From Dipteris shenzhenensis (taxonomy: Eukaryota > Polypodiophyta > Polypodiopsida > Gleicheniales): 64,000 bases of DNA. A program made the translations under genes and the position numbers. The stretch lies in the NCBI GenBank assembly GCA_047967505.1, contig CM106538.1. One strand, 5' to 3'. The first letter of the stretch is position 1, and every line of letters starts with the position of its first letter. Below, piece after piece: positions 43,222-53,584 of this stretch. A model generated the notes under the pieces. It ran no database searches, had not been told where the DNA came from, and saw nothing but the letters and a program-made list of their open reading frames with translations.

Positions 43222-44978
43222 TTTTTTTTTTCAAGAAAATTACTTCATTAAGTATGAATGAAAACCGCGAGAGCAAGCTCAAATGCGGGAGTACATCATG
43301 CAATGCATGAGGGAAAAAACAGCTCAAAATGAGCTAATAAAAAACCAAGGCAGAGGCTGAAAATGCCATCTCAACCCTGAGGGAGACTCAGCGAAGAAAG
43401 GACATCCTCTCCAAACTCTGAAAAAGTAACTCTCCTTGCAGTGGCTACTCTGGAGGATCCCTGCATGCTCCCCCATATGGCCATCAGAGTGTGTACTGTG
43501 TCGGTCCAAATAGTTGCCATAGCCTGGGAAGGGTGAACCTGGATACCCTCCATCGCCTCTATACACCTGGATCTCCAAATATGCCAAGCTGCAATGCTAG
43601 CCAGAATCTCCTAAGACGTGTCTACTGAGGCAAGAGCAGCTCTGAAAGGAGTGAAGGGAACATCCTGGAGGAACAAGACTCCATTGAGTGCCGCCGTACA
43701 ATGAGAGCTAGATTTTTTTTTTTCCCAAGAAAGAGACTTCTATTAAGTAAGAGAAAAAACCTGCGAGAGCAAGCTCAAAGCAGAATACATCATGAAATCA
43801 TGAGGATAAATAAAAACCCCCTCAGAGTGAGGTGGAAAACAACCAAGGCTGAGGCTGAAAGTGCCACCTCAACCCTGTAGTAGTCTCAGAGAAGAAAGGA
43901 GAATCCTTCCATTCCCTGAAGAAAGAAGCCCTCCTAGCTGAGGCTGCACGGGAGTCTCCTTGCTTACCCGTCTATACGGCCATCAAAGTATGTACGGTGT
44001 CTGTTCAGATACTGTTCAGATACTAGCCAATGTGTGCGAGGGATGAACCTGAGTACCCTCCAAAGCCTCTGTGCATCTGGCTCTCCGAATATGCCAAGAT
44101 GCTATGCTCGCTAGAATCTCCCAAGAAGTATCCACAGAGGCATGTACAGCTGTAAAAGGAAGGTGTGTTACCACATCCAACGAACAGGATTCAGTCCATT
44201 GACGTCGAACCGAAATGGCCCGAGAGGAGTCAAATCTCTCATAGAATACCTGAGGCCCTGTAAGAGAAAGCCAAGCCATTGAGCCCCATGTCATAAAAAA
44301 TGGGGAGTGGGCAAAGTGACTGATCATCCTCACCTGTCTGCAATCCCATAAGCAATGCTGAATAGTCTCCGAAGCAGAGAGGCATCGAGGGCAAGTAGGG
44401 ACGGCTCCGAACCTAGACCTCCAAAGGTTCACTGCAATCCCACCATGGATAGAAAGCCAAAAGAAGATAGTGATCTTTCTATTCCTGTGGGATTTCCAGA
44501 GTCTCCTCCAGAAACACCTCTGCAGATCCGTAGTGATATCAAATGTCTCCCAATGAGGAACTCTGGAAGGTCTCCAACCTCTACTACTGAGCTGATATCT
44601 CCTGGCATTATTGACCGTGTAACGACAGAAGGGGATGCCCTTCTCTCGATGCCCTACGAAAAACACCTGAGGGCCAGTAAGAGATAACCAAGCCATTGAA
44701 TCATCTCCCTCGAAAAACACTTGAGGGACAGTAAGAGATAACCAAGCCACTGAACCCCAGGTCATATAGAAAGGTGCTGTATGAAAGATACTGAAAATCC
44801 TAGCAACACCTTTCCAGATCGTCCTCGCCTGTCTACACTCCCAAAGGCAATGTTGTACTGACTCAATTGCAATGTGACAACGAGGACAAGTAGGGTTAGC
44901 CCCGAACCTGGATCTCCACAGGTTCACTGCACTCCCTCCTTGAATAGAAAGCCAAAAGAAAAGAGTGATCTTTCTATT
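43222..44978 (-). mobile_element. LINE-B copy B4, 5'-truncated, inserted in B3
   Basis: A - strand LINE-B 3' end whose poly(A) appears as T's from 43222. It is flanked by a perfect 13-bp target-site duplication, ATTCATCTTATTC, at 43209-43221 and 44979-44991. B3 RT continues seamlessly across it. B4 is itself split by B5 at about 43713. Confidence 0.85.
43713..44690 (-). mobile_element. LINE-B copy B5, 5'-truncated, inserted in B4
   Basis: Poly-T from 43713 marks the B5 3' end on -, and the 3' UTR matches B6 and B8. A 335-codon - strand frame (44016-45023) runs across B5 into B4 and holds two zf-RVT-like copies, FGAVPTCPRCLSASETIQHC and FGANPTCPRCHIAIESVQHC. Around 44650-44710 the short segment encoding MAWLSLTGPQVFF is duplicated at the junction. 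Confidence 0.75.
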
Positions 44979-46621
44979 ATTCATCTTATTCCAAAAGGCG
45001 GTTGCAGGAATTTGTTGTCCCAATGGAGACCTATCACTCTATTGGGCACTCTGTACAAGATTTTGGCGAAAGCTATCAATCTTCATTTGCAGCCCATTCT
45101 TCCAGACCTCATTCATGATTCACAGATGGGCTTGTACATGGCAGAAGCATATTTGATAACATCTTCTCATTTTGGAAGGCTTCTGAGTGGATCATGCACA
45201 GTGGTACAAGGCAGGCCATTCTACTTATGGACTTTGAGAAAGCTTATGACAGGGTAGATTGGAGCTTTCTTGTATTCACAGATGCTTTGATTAAAGAAGT
45301 ATTTGCTCTCTATAGATCAGCCCACAGCCAGGTTCTTATTGGCAGAGTCAGGGCAGATAGGTTCCGGATCTCTAGATCAGTCCGTCAGGGATGCCCTTTA
45401 GCCCTCTTTCTTTTTTTATTTGTGACTGAAGCTATGAGTATCTACATTAGATCTCAAGCTGATATTGTTGGGCTGAGACTTCCATTGAGGCAGGAAGATG
45501 AGCTTTTGGACATTGAGTCGACAGATGACACGACTACTTTTTTGGATGCCACACCACAGACTCTCAATTCTTTCAGGACATTGTTTTGCATGGCGGCAGG
45601 GGTACATATAAATTGGCACAAATCCAATGGCTTTTGGATCAGTGATGAGGACACTCCAGACTGGGGAGCTGATTTTGGTTTCACATGGATTTAGAGGGGT
45701 GTTTCCGTCAGGTATTTGGGATTTGGGATGTTTCCGTCAGGTGTTTGGGATGCCAAGTAGGTGTGGGCATCTCTCCTGCACAACAGTTTTCTCCTATGCG
45801 GGAGAGCATGAGGAAACTCCTCTTTTGGAGTTCAGCCAAACTAGACTTGGCATCTAGGGTTGTGGTGGTCAACCAATTGTTATTGGCCACCACTACTTGG
45901 TTTTTTTGCTCATGCTGGTGCCACTCCAGGGACAGTATCAGTCAGCTCAAGGGACCTATCAAAAACTTCTTGTGGAGTGGACTTGATGGGACATCGGATG
46001 CCATAGCTAGAGTGGCTTGGGAGACCCCCGTACTCCCCACTAGGGAAGGGGGTCTTAATATCATCGACCTAGACTTGCAGTGTAGGGCCTTGCTCTATAA
46101 GATAGTGGTTAGAGGTTTGATGCTTGTGACAGGAGCCTTGGAAGGATTTTTTCATACACAGCATACAAACATGCACTCCCACCTCGGGAGGAGAGTGGAT
46201 GGACAGTACTAGGTGGATTTTTACTTCAGCACCGCTCAAACCTCCCTCCTCTCCTCTTATGGCTGCCATTTTGAAAGCTTGGGATAGCTTCAGAAGCACA
46301 CTTCGGAGAGTGCCACCCTCCTCTAGCGAAGAAATTGATAGGCAGCCCATTATGTGGAATGAAACCATACTTGATGAGCATGGCAAACCACTAGTAGGCA
46401 CTTTGCACTATATGCAGTGGTCCAGGTGGGAGAGAGGCCTTGCATCCACTGTGGGATCTTGGAAAGCATTCAGGAAGCTTCCAGAGGATTGGAGAGTTTT
46501 ATTAGTTGGTCATCTCAGAGGGAGTGCAAGGAGAATTCAGCAGATTGATGCAGCCATTCCAGTGGAGTGTATGGTTATAGATTATATGCCCCTTACGGAT
46601 TCCACTTGGTTGGGTGCTTTC

Positions 46622-46939
46622 ACGAAGGTCGAGAACCCATTACCTAACCTCGAGATGTAGCAAGGCTCACCGCCTTCTTATCCACTGAAGTTAAAATGCC
46701 TATAGCATCTCTATTGAGGGGGAATCATGTCCTTTGTTCGATTGGATGAATGGACAAATGGTTACATCCCTCGAGATGGCCACCGAAGCAGTGAAAGTCC
46801 CACAAAGGAGCCAGGTCTGTTGAAGATTCTGGTTAATAAGCTAGGCCAATACTTTGAGAGTGATGACACCAATGCCGTGCTCCCAATCATGTACCAAAGC
46901 AAGAATGCCACGGCAATCTTGGACCAGTATTCTTATTCA
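46622..46939 (+). other. unidentified insert within B3 ORF2
   Basis: LINE-B sequence stops after DSTWLGAF and resumes with QVIALWDAHKDALVF. The roughly 0.32 kb between has no counterpart in B1, B7 or B8. It contains a 79-codon frame (MSFVRLDEWTNGYIPRDGH...) that I do not recognise and that runs into LINE sequence at its end. No terminal repeats or target duplication were obvious. Confidence 0.6.
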
Positions 46940-48139
46940 GGTTATTGCTTTGTGGGATGCACATAAGGATGCCCTGGTTTTTTATGTTTATATTGGTGGG
47001 AGGCTACATATGTCTTCTGATGATATCCTTCAGGGGGTTTCCTTCCAGCCGGTCAGGGTTGCAGGTTTTATGGAGTAGGGCACAGATTCACAGTGGTACC
47101 TAGATCCCGACCCTTTTCTTCTAGCTCTGGGTTCATGGAGACTTTGGCTCTATGGAGGAGTCCCTATCAAACGTTTGCAGTGGGACCCTGGAGAGTGGGA
47201 GTGGATTGATGAAGGGCACCGAGAGAAGAGCATCCTCTTCTTTCGTTACACGGTTAGGAATGCCATGAGATTTCAGCTTAGTTGTAGATGTTGGAGGCCC
47301 TCTAGATCTCCTCATTGGGACAACTTTCACATTTTTGCAAGATGTGCAAAACTTTTGGAGGAGACTCTAAAAATCTCTCAGGAATAGAAAAAGCACTCTT
47401 TTTTTGGCTTTCTATTCATGGGGGATTGCGGTAAATCTGTGGAGGTCCAGGTTCGGGGCTAACCGTACATGTCCTTGTTGCCATTCTGCGATTGAGACAG
47501 TTCAACATTGTCTTTGGGGGTGCAGACAGGTGAGGATATTATGCATTTTCCATCCTTGACCCTTCTTCATGACATGGGGTTTAGTGGCTTGGCTTTCTCT
47601 TACGGGCCACTAAGTCTTTTTTCGAGGGACATGAAGATGGGGCTTTCTTGGTTCGCCGACACTTAGTAGAGTCATGTTCCCTACAGGATGTTGCTTTTAC
47701 TCATTTTAGAGCTGCACATGCTTTGGTAGACATATCATGGGAAATTCTGGCTAGTATTGCAGCTTGGCATATTTGGAGAGCCAGATGTACAGTGGCATCG
47801 GATGGATCCCAGGTTCACCCCTCTCAAACATGGGCTAGTACTTGGACTGATACTATACATACCTTGATGGCCATCTGGGCGAGTAAGGAACACTTTCTTC
47901 AGAGTTTGGAGAAGATATCCTTTCTTCTTTTATTCTGTCTCAGGGTTGACTTGGCATTATCAGCCTCATCCCTGGTTATTTGCTAGCTCTTTTGGAGCTT
48001 TGAATTCTCTCATGTTTTTATTGACATGATGTGCTTTCGCATTGAGCTTGCGCTATGGTTTTCATTCATACTTAATAGAAGCAATTTTTTGCCAAAAAAA
48101 AAGAAAGAGAGCTGAAAGTGTTGTGTGGATCTAGGGGGG

Positions 48140-49260
48140 GGACCATGTGGGGTATTTTCTTTTTTTTCGGTGAGCACGTGTCTCGAATAAATGTCCCAAA
48201 GTAAAGTGGGGTAATATCTTGGGTGATTTTCTTGAGGGCCATGCACTTATTTGGTACAAACCTTTGCCTCTCTTAGTGAGGGACTGTTGGGATGCCTTGT
48301 CAAGTGCCTTGGTTGAGCAGTTAAACTGCAAGAGCCTCCTTGATTTATCTTGCAGTAAATTGAAGGTCTGAAGCAGTTAGAAGGGGAGCATGTCTTTTAG
48401 GTGGCTTTGAGGTTTAGGGAATTGTGGGTAGAGTATTTGGATGACTTCTATATTCAGGATGATGGTAGAGTATTGTGGCTGGAGTATTTGGACGACTTCT
48501 ATATTAAGAATGATGGTGGCTTGGAACATTTTAAGGTAAAGTGCTTTATGAATGCATTGCTACCAAAATTTGAAGGTATGTTTTGAATATTGGGAAGGTT
48601 TCTTTTAAGTTTTGATGAACGTGTTGTGGTATGGCAGGAAAGATCAACATGTGTAAACCTGTTTTTGGAGTGGCATTTTGTGTTGGTATTATGTTGTCTT
48701 CTCCTTTAGAGAATGAGAAAAAGGAGGTTGATGATGTGAGTGTATGTGAGAGATTGAAGGAGTGGTGGGTGTCCAAGATGGCACTCTAGTTGTGCATGAT
48801 GAGGAGGTTGACGTCTTGTATGCTTTGATGAAAGATGTGAGTAAGGGTGAAGCTCTTTGGACATGATTCATAGCAATCAATGTGATGGTATGCCGGAGGT
48901 TGGGTGTCTCTCAAGTCTGTCCTATGAGCATTCTTCAAATGGGGAGGATGCTCGTTGCTAACTTAGGTAATGTGTCTGCTGAGGCTATTGCAGCTTGCAC
49001 GGATAAGTAAGTGGATCTTGTTGAGGGGTCTTGAGTTATAGGTCATTGGCTAGGTTAAGTCTGAAGGATCTATGCCTGTGGAGGTGACCGCTATGGCTTA
49101 TGTAGAGATGAGCCAACCTCGTGGTACAATTGTGATGCCTAATGATTGGTGGAGTTATGTGGTGTCCCGACGAGGGATGACTTTGCTGATTTGTTGGATG
49201 CTATGCATATCATGTGGGTTTGAGTATTTCATGGTATTGTGTCAATATTGAGATAGCATA
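48140..49260 (+). pseudogene. gypsy gag-protease-like remnant
   Basis: Broken + frames read GDFLEGHALIWYKPLPLLVR, CWDALSSALVEQL and VALRFRELWVEYLDDFYI, with the W..L...L and DD pattern of Retrotrans_gag. A 20-residue segment is duplicated (EYLDDFYI occurs twice, 48430-48510). Further on, INVMVCRRLGVSQVCPMSI may be a protease scrap. The piece lies between B3 and D1 and may belong to the element whose LTR is at 53585. Confidence 0.4.
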
Positions 49261-49396
49261 GAAGGCTCTTGTTTGAGTGTTTTTAACCTATGCCTTGGCC
49301 AATTTGGGAAAGGCGTTGTGTGGCATGGATTGATGCACTATACGGTGGCATTTTCGTTTGGATCTTGTCGTTTCTACTATTGTTCCGTGGTAAGAA

Positions 49397-50435
49397 TGTT
49401 GTCTTACCACACGACGACCACCTGTCGACAGGCGTTGACCACATGACGATATCTGTTGACCACATGTTGACCATGTGTCAACACAATTTAGCCACGTGAT
49501 CACACGGGTTCATCCGGGAGTACTATCCGAGGCAACCGTGTATCGACACATGTCAACCACAGGTCAGCCAGGACTATCATGTCCAAAGTGATCTCATCAA
49601 GAGCTACGCACATGGAGAGTGAGCTTAGCACATGGAGCAGTCAGGAGTATTTACATTTACACAGTGGTTCAGTGATACAGTGGTACAGTGGTGCGCTGAT
49701 CCAGCTCACCTACACATGGAGAATTTACACCATCCTAACTAGAAGAGGCTGGCGAGTCAGGGAGTCAGGAAGTCGCCGTAGCCATCAAGAGAGCCAGCAA
49801 TGCAACGGCTATCCTCAACAGCTAAGGAGATAAAAGGATGACCAATGGGAAGAAAGGGGGGGATTCTCAGCGAAGAAGGGACCCTCCAAGGCGGGGGATG
49901 CGGATGAAGGAGAAGGTGGAGAGGGGAGAGGAGAGGGAGAGGCATTCAGCATTCGGCACTGGAGCGGAAGAAAGGAGAGTGTGAGGAGAGATAGAGGCTA
50001 GAGCTACGAGCTCGCCAAGGAGAGAGTGTGGAGAGACTTGTGTGTACCCTCTGTCTACTATGGGGATAGACCTGTGTATTCTTGTGACTTGCGACTTGTG
50101 ACCTGGAGACACTAGTCCAGTGATATGTACTTTGGCCAACTTGGTCACTTTCTCATTTCTCTTGTCTCTTCTTGATATGGGGATTGTTCACTAGAGTAGG
50201 ACGAGATTTTCTTATTCTGCTTATGTTGTGGAGTTCGCAGGTGATTGTCATCTACCATAGTGCACTCGTACATCGTCGTTCATTGTAGTATAGCATACGA
50301 CACTCGCCAAACACTGCATGATGCACTCTGCGTGATCCATGGCATTAAAGCATTGCAACACTCATGCTTCTCACGCCAATGGCCTTTGGCCTCCGGTAAC
50401 ACCTCCGGAAGGATAGGAACCCCTCCCCTCAAACA
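49397..50435 (+). repeat. 5' LTR of D1
   Basis: Begins TGTTGTCTTACC and ends CCCCTCAAACA. It is matched by the partial 3' LTR (52875-53407) over its second half and by the G1 LTR in reverse. The first 170 bp hold several TTGACC W-box cores (49435, 49456, 49467) plus reverse GTCAA copies (49477, 49552) and a CACGTG G-box (49493). Promoter function is inference. Confidence 0.85.
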
Positions 50436-50440
50436 GTTTA

Positions 50441-50458
50441 TGGCGATCACGGTGGGAC
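50441..50458 (+). promoter_or_regulatory. candidate primer-binding site of D1
   Basis: TGGCGATCACGGTGGGAC lies 5 bases inside the LTR end, where reverse-transcription primers bind. The corresponding motif in G1 and G2 shares TGGCGATCA. It is not the TGGTATCAGAGC of initiator tRNA-Met. The tRNA is not identified. Confidence 0.5.
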
Positions 50459-50537
50459 ACTGCTGGTGTTGAGTAACACGAGTGAAGTGGTGATCTAGGT
50501 TCCTAGAGAGAGGTCTTATGCCGAGTAGTTCTGAAAC

Positions 50538-50825
50538 TTTTTTTTTTTTTTTCAAGAAAGAAACTTCTATTAAGTAAGAGAAAAAACCCGCAAGAGCAAG
50601 CTCAAAGCGGAATACATCATGAAATCATAAGGATAAATAAAAAACCCCCTCAAAGTGAGGTGGAAAACAACCAAGGCTGAGGCTGAAAGTGCCACCTCAA
50701 CCCTGTAGTAGTCTCAGAGAAGAAAGGAGAATCCTTCCATTCCCCGAAGAAAGAAGCCCTCCTAGCTGAGGCTGCACGGGAGTCTCCCTGCATACCCATC
50801 CATACGGCCATCAAAGTATGTACGG
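50538..50825 (-). mobile_element. LINE-B copy B6, 288-bp 3' end, in the D1 leader
   Basis: Poly-T at 50538 and a 3' UTR almost identical to B5 mark a short 5'-truncated LINE-B. A target-duplication candidate, AGTTCTGAAAC, is at 50527-50537 and 50888-50898. The 62 bp between the LINE end and the right copy are mostly a repeat of D1 sequence found just downstream at about 50907-50947. Confidence 0.8.
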
Positions 50826-51069
50826 AGCTAGTGAGAGAACTAGGAGGTACTTGAGGAGAGTGGAGAACGAATAGTGAGAGAACGAGGAGTTCTGAAACAT
50901 TTGAAGGAGCTAGTGAGAGAACTAGGAGGTACTTGAGGAGAGTGGAGAAAAGACTTCCGGTAGACCAAACTAGGTACAAGAAGCATTACGTGCGGACGTA
51001 AGTTTGCGAAGTCCTCAACTCGAGCACAAAGTGAGCCCATTGGAGCAGTAGCCAGAGCAAGTAACTTCA

Positions 51070-52461
51070 TTGACACTCTCATTGACTTGGATTGATCAAC
51101 AAGGACCCTGGTGGTCAGATCCACACTCTAGAGAAGAAGAAGTGCAAAGCGGAGAACAGGTGAAAGAAGAGGGTATTAAGGACGAAGGCTCCTTAGGGAC
51201 TCATCAAGGTCAAGGTAGCCCCTCTCCTCCTCCTGCAACGATGTCTTCATCAACCACCTCTTCTACCAGAGTGGTGACTCCATCTGCTCCTGCCTCGACC
51301 TCTTGTGGACAAGCTACTACCTCATCTGTTATGCATAGCTCCGGGCTCCTAGCTAATCCTTCTTCTACATCTATCCCATTGGGCGGTACTTTTGCTCCGG
51401 CCATGCCTTTACCTGCCATGATGGTTTCATCTCCCTTTCCATCCACACCGGTGTTGCCTTTTCCACCACCTCCTTCCTTCCCTTCTGCCTACTCATCCAT
51501 GACTTCAACTCCGTCCCTCTCTTTCCCAAATGCTCTCCCATCCTCTTTCACCCCCACATCTTCCATGTTCTCACCCTTTCCCTCTGCAACACCGAGACCC
51601 CCCACTTACGTGCTACCATCTAGGTACACTTCCTCTATGACTACATCAGTAGTGACTTCCCCATTGTGGTTCTCCATAGGAGGAGTTGTCGGAGTGGTCT
51701 CCTCCTTGGGAGCACCAACACTCATTACAGCCCCAACGGGACTCCCTCCAACTCTTGCATCTTCTCCAACCTCTCGGATGGGGATGGCCGTTCTTAGTCC
51801 TCCAGACAGAGCTAGACTTCTCGAGCTACTCAACAAGGTCCACGTGAGGACTCAAAAGTTCAAAGGCCACCTCCATGAGGATGTGGAAGCTCATGTGAGG
51901 AAGTTCCTCACAACATGTAGAGCTAAAGGTGTGGAGAATGAGCATGCGTTCCTTCACATCTTTCCCTCGTCATTGGAGGATGCCGAGGATGTATGGTACA
52001 GTCAATGTCCTCCGGACCACTTCCAGACGTGGACAGACCTAAGGGAGGAATTCTTACGCACTTTTAAGTTGGAAAAATTCGAACACATGATTGTCCAAGA
52101 GTTATCCACTGACACCATGAAGCCTGGAGAAAGCATCTCTGAGATGTACACAAGGATGAGGGTCTTGGCGGCAAAGATGTCTGTGCCACGTAATGATGCT
52201 GTCATGAAGGGATGGTTTTTGAAAGCATTACCCCCTACCATTGCTATAAGGTTGGTTGATAAACTCTCTGAACATGCCTCACTTCAAGACTTCCTAAAAG
52301 AAGCTGTCAAGATGGAACGGTCACAGCTAAGCTTTGCCTCATCAACGACTACGACCACCCAACTCCCAAGAGAGGAGGGATCATCCGCATGGCAGCAACT
52401 CAAGAAGGAGTTAGAAGAAATCAAAGAAGGCCTGAAAGATAGAATAAAGGTGGATGGCTAA
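51070..52461 (+). pseudogene. D1 gag (long uninterrupted frame)
   Basis: A 463-codon frame, the best-preserved gag in the window. It has a Ser/Thr/Pro-rich first half, then NKVHVRTQKFKGHLHEDVEA, HAFLHIFPSSLEDAEDVWYS, LREEFLRTFKLEKFEHMIVQ, SISEMYTRMRVLAAKMSVP and a helical end (WQQLKKELEEIKEGLKDRIK). The frame opens at a TTG. The true start may lie upstream in another frame, as in G1 (SNFIESLIDL corresponds to D1 sequence at about 51058-51090). It could still be expressed as capsid, but no pol is present. Confidence 0.7.
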
Positions 52462-52876
52462 TCGTCCTTTGAGGCCCAAATTCGAAGTGGCCTTGGTGCA
52501 TAGAATGCAAGGGTTCTAACCATGGTTACTCGGAGTGCCCCTCCAAGCGAAAGATACCTAGTTCTACCTCATTTTGCACATTTTGTGAGATCCATGGACA
52601 TGATGTCTCTGAGTGTAGGTACCTTAAAGGTGACAAATGTAAGGCGACTCAGAGTCAGCATTGGAGACCTCAGCACCAATGAGTTCGACAAGTGTTCCCC
52701 CACCGAGGTCATTCTCCCCCTCCAAGATACACAGTACGCCCAGGAATAGACCACCCATGCTAGCTTCTGATAGTGATTCAGAAACAAACTCGAAGGGCAC
52801 ACAGCCATTAAGGTCAACCACTAACCCTGGAAGTTCCTCATCCTCGGGTGATCACTCTATGCCTTTGAGGTACTAG
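52462..52876 (+). pseudogene. D1 gag 3' part with one zinc knuckle, deleted
   Basis: After a frameshift, CIECKGSNHGYSEC (CX2CX4HX4C) and CEIHGHDVSECRYLK match G1. Then sequence jumps to GDKCK and a Ser/Pro-rich linker (PPRSFSPSKIHSTPRNRPP), skipping the region that in G1 encodes two more CCHC knuckles. It ends at the junction with the 3' LTR (SMPLRY then stop). Confidence 0.7.
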
Positions 52877-53407
52877 GTGGAGAGGGGAGAGGAGAGGGAG
52901 AGGCATTCAGCATTCGGCACTGGAGCGGAAGAAAGGAGAGTGTGAGGAGAGATAGAGGCTAGAGCTACGAGCTCGCCAAGGAGAGAGTGTGGAGAGACTT
53001 GTGTGTACCCTCTATCTACTATGGGGATAGACCTGTGTATTCTTGTGTCTTGCGACTTGTGACTTGGAGACACTAGTCCAGTGATATGTACTTTGGCCAA
53101 CTTGGTCACTTTCTCATTTCTCTTGTCTCTTCTTGATATGGGGATTGTTCACCAGTGTAGGACGAGATTTTCTTATTCTGCTTATGTTGTGGAGTTCGCA
53201 GGTGATTGCCATTTAGCATAGTGCACTCGTAGTGCACTCGTACGTCGTCGTTCACTGTAGTATAGCATACGACACTCGCACACCACTGCATGGTGCACTC
53301 TACGCGATCCATTGCATTAAAGCATTGCAACACTCATGCTTCTCACGCCAGTGGCCTTTGGCCTCCAGTAACACCTCCAGAAGGATAGGAACCCCTCCCC
53401 TCAAACA
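52875..53407 (+). repeat. partial 3' LTR of D1
   Basis: Matches 49914-50435 of the 5' LTR nearly base for base, including the CAAACA end, but lacks the first roughly 517 bp. Gag sequence joins it at AGGTGGAGAGG, a short microhomology. Confidence 0.9.
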
Positions 53408-53412
53408 AAGAA

Positions 53413-53584
53413 GCAGGCATTTGGGGCCTTGATACTGTGGATGAATTCTAGATAGTGGATGACAACTTTGCACCTTTTGTTTTTTATACATGTTGAGGGG
53501 CCTTTCTTGGGAGTTTTAGCTCATGCAGATGGCTAAGTATGCGTTGTATACCAGCAGCTTTTTTTTTTTTTTAAAGGGGGGGTA
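53413..53584 (+). other. 3' end of an older LTR element with polypurine tract
   Basis: The non-coding stretch after the AAGAA duplication ends in T's and AAAGGGGGGG (53573-53582), a polypurine tract directly before the LTR at 53585. This shows an LTR element read on + whose 3' end lies here and into which D1 inserted. Confidence 0.6.

Larger units (their letters stand above)
41748..48000 (+). pseudogene. B3 ORF2: endonuclease, RT and zf-RVT-like end, interrupted
   Basis: The endonuclease is visible in pieces: DMLFLQEHKLDATDC (41850), GRKVGLLNLYAPN (42050) and FYVDDWALDRGGS (42360). RT continues after the nested B4 with ILLMDFEKAYDRVDWSFLV, SVRQGCPLALFLFLFVTEA and ESTDDTTTFLDAT, in which TDD replaces YADD. 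Later blocks are GGLNIIDLDLQCRALLYKIV and WGCRQ, and the zf-RVT-like Cys/His part is near 47480-47530. A 0.3-kb foreign insert cuts it at 46622. It is inactive. Confidence 0.75.
40078..48105 (+). mobile_element. LINE-B copy B3, near full length, with nested insertions
   Basis: Read on +: C/T-rich 5' region (40078-40270), ORF1 (about 40440-41751), ORF2 endonuclease and first part of RT (41748-43221), interrupted by B4/B5 (43222-44978), rest of RT (44979-46621), an unidentified 0.3-kb insert (46622-46939), zf-RVT-like region (to about 47990), 3' UTR and a short poly(A) at 48096-48105. Many stops show that it is old. Confidence 0.8.
49397..53407 (+). mobile_element. non-autonomous gypsy element D1 (G1 family), target duplication AAGAA
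   Basis: A 4,011-bp element with TG...CA ends flanked by AAGAA at 49392-49396 and 53408-53412. It contains a 1,039-bp 5' LTR, a primer-binding candidate, nested LINE-B6, a long gag frame, then jumps directly into the middle of the 3' LTR at about 52875. All of pol and about the first half of the 3' LTR are missing. It inserted into older LTR-element sequence continuing at 53413. Confidence 0.9.
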
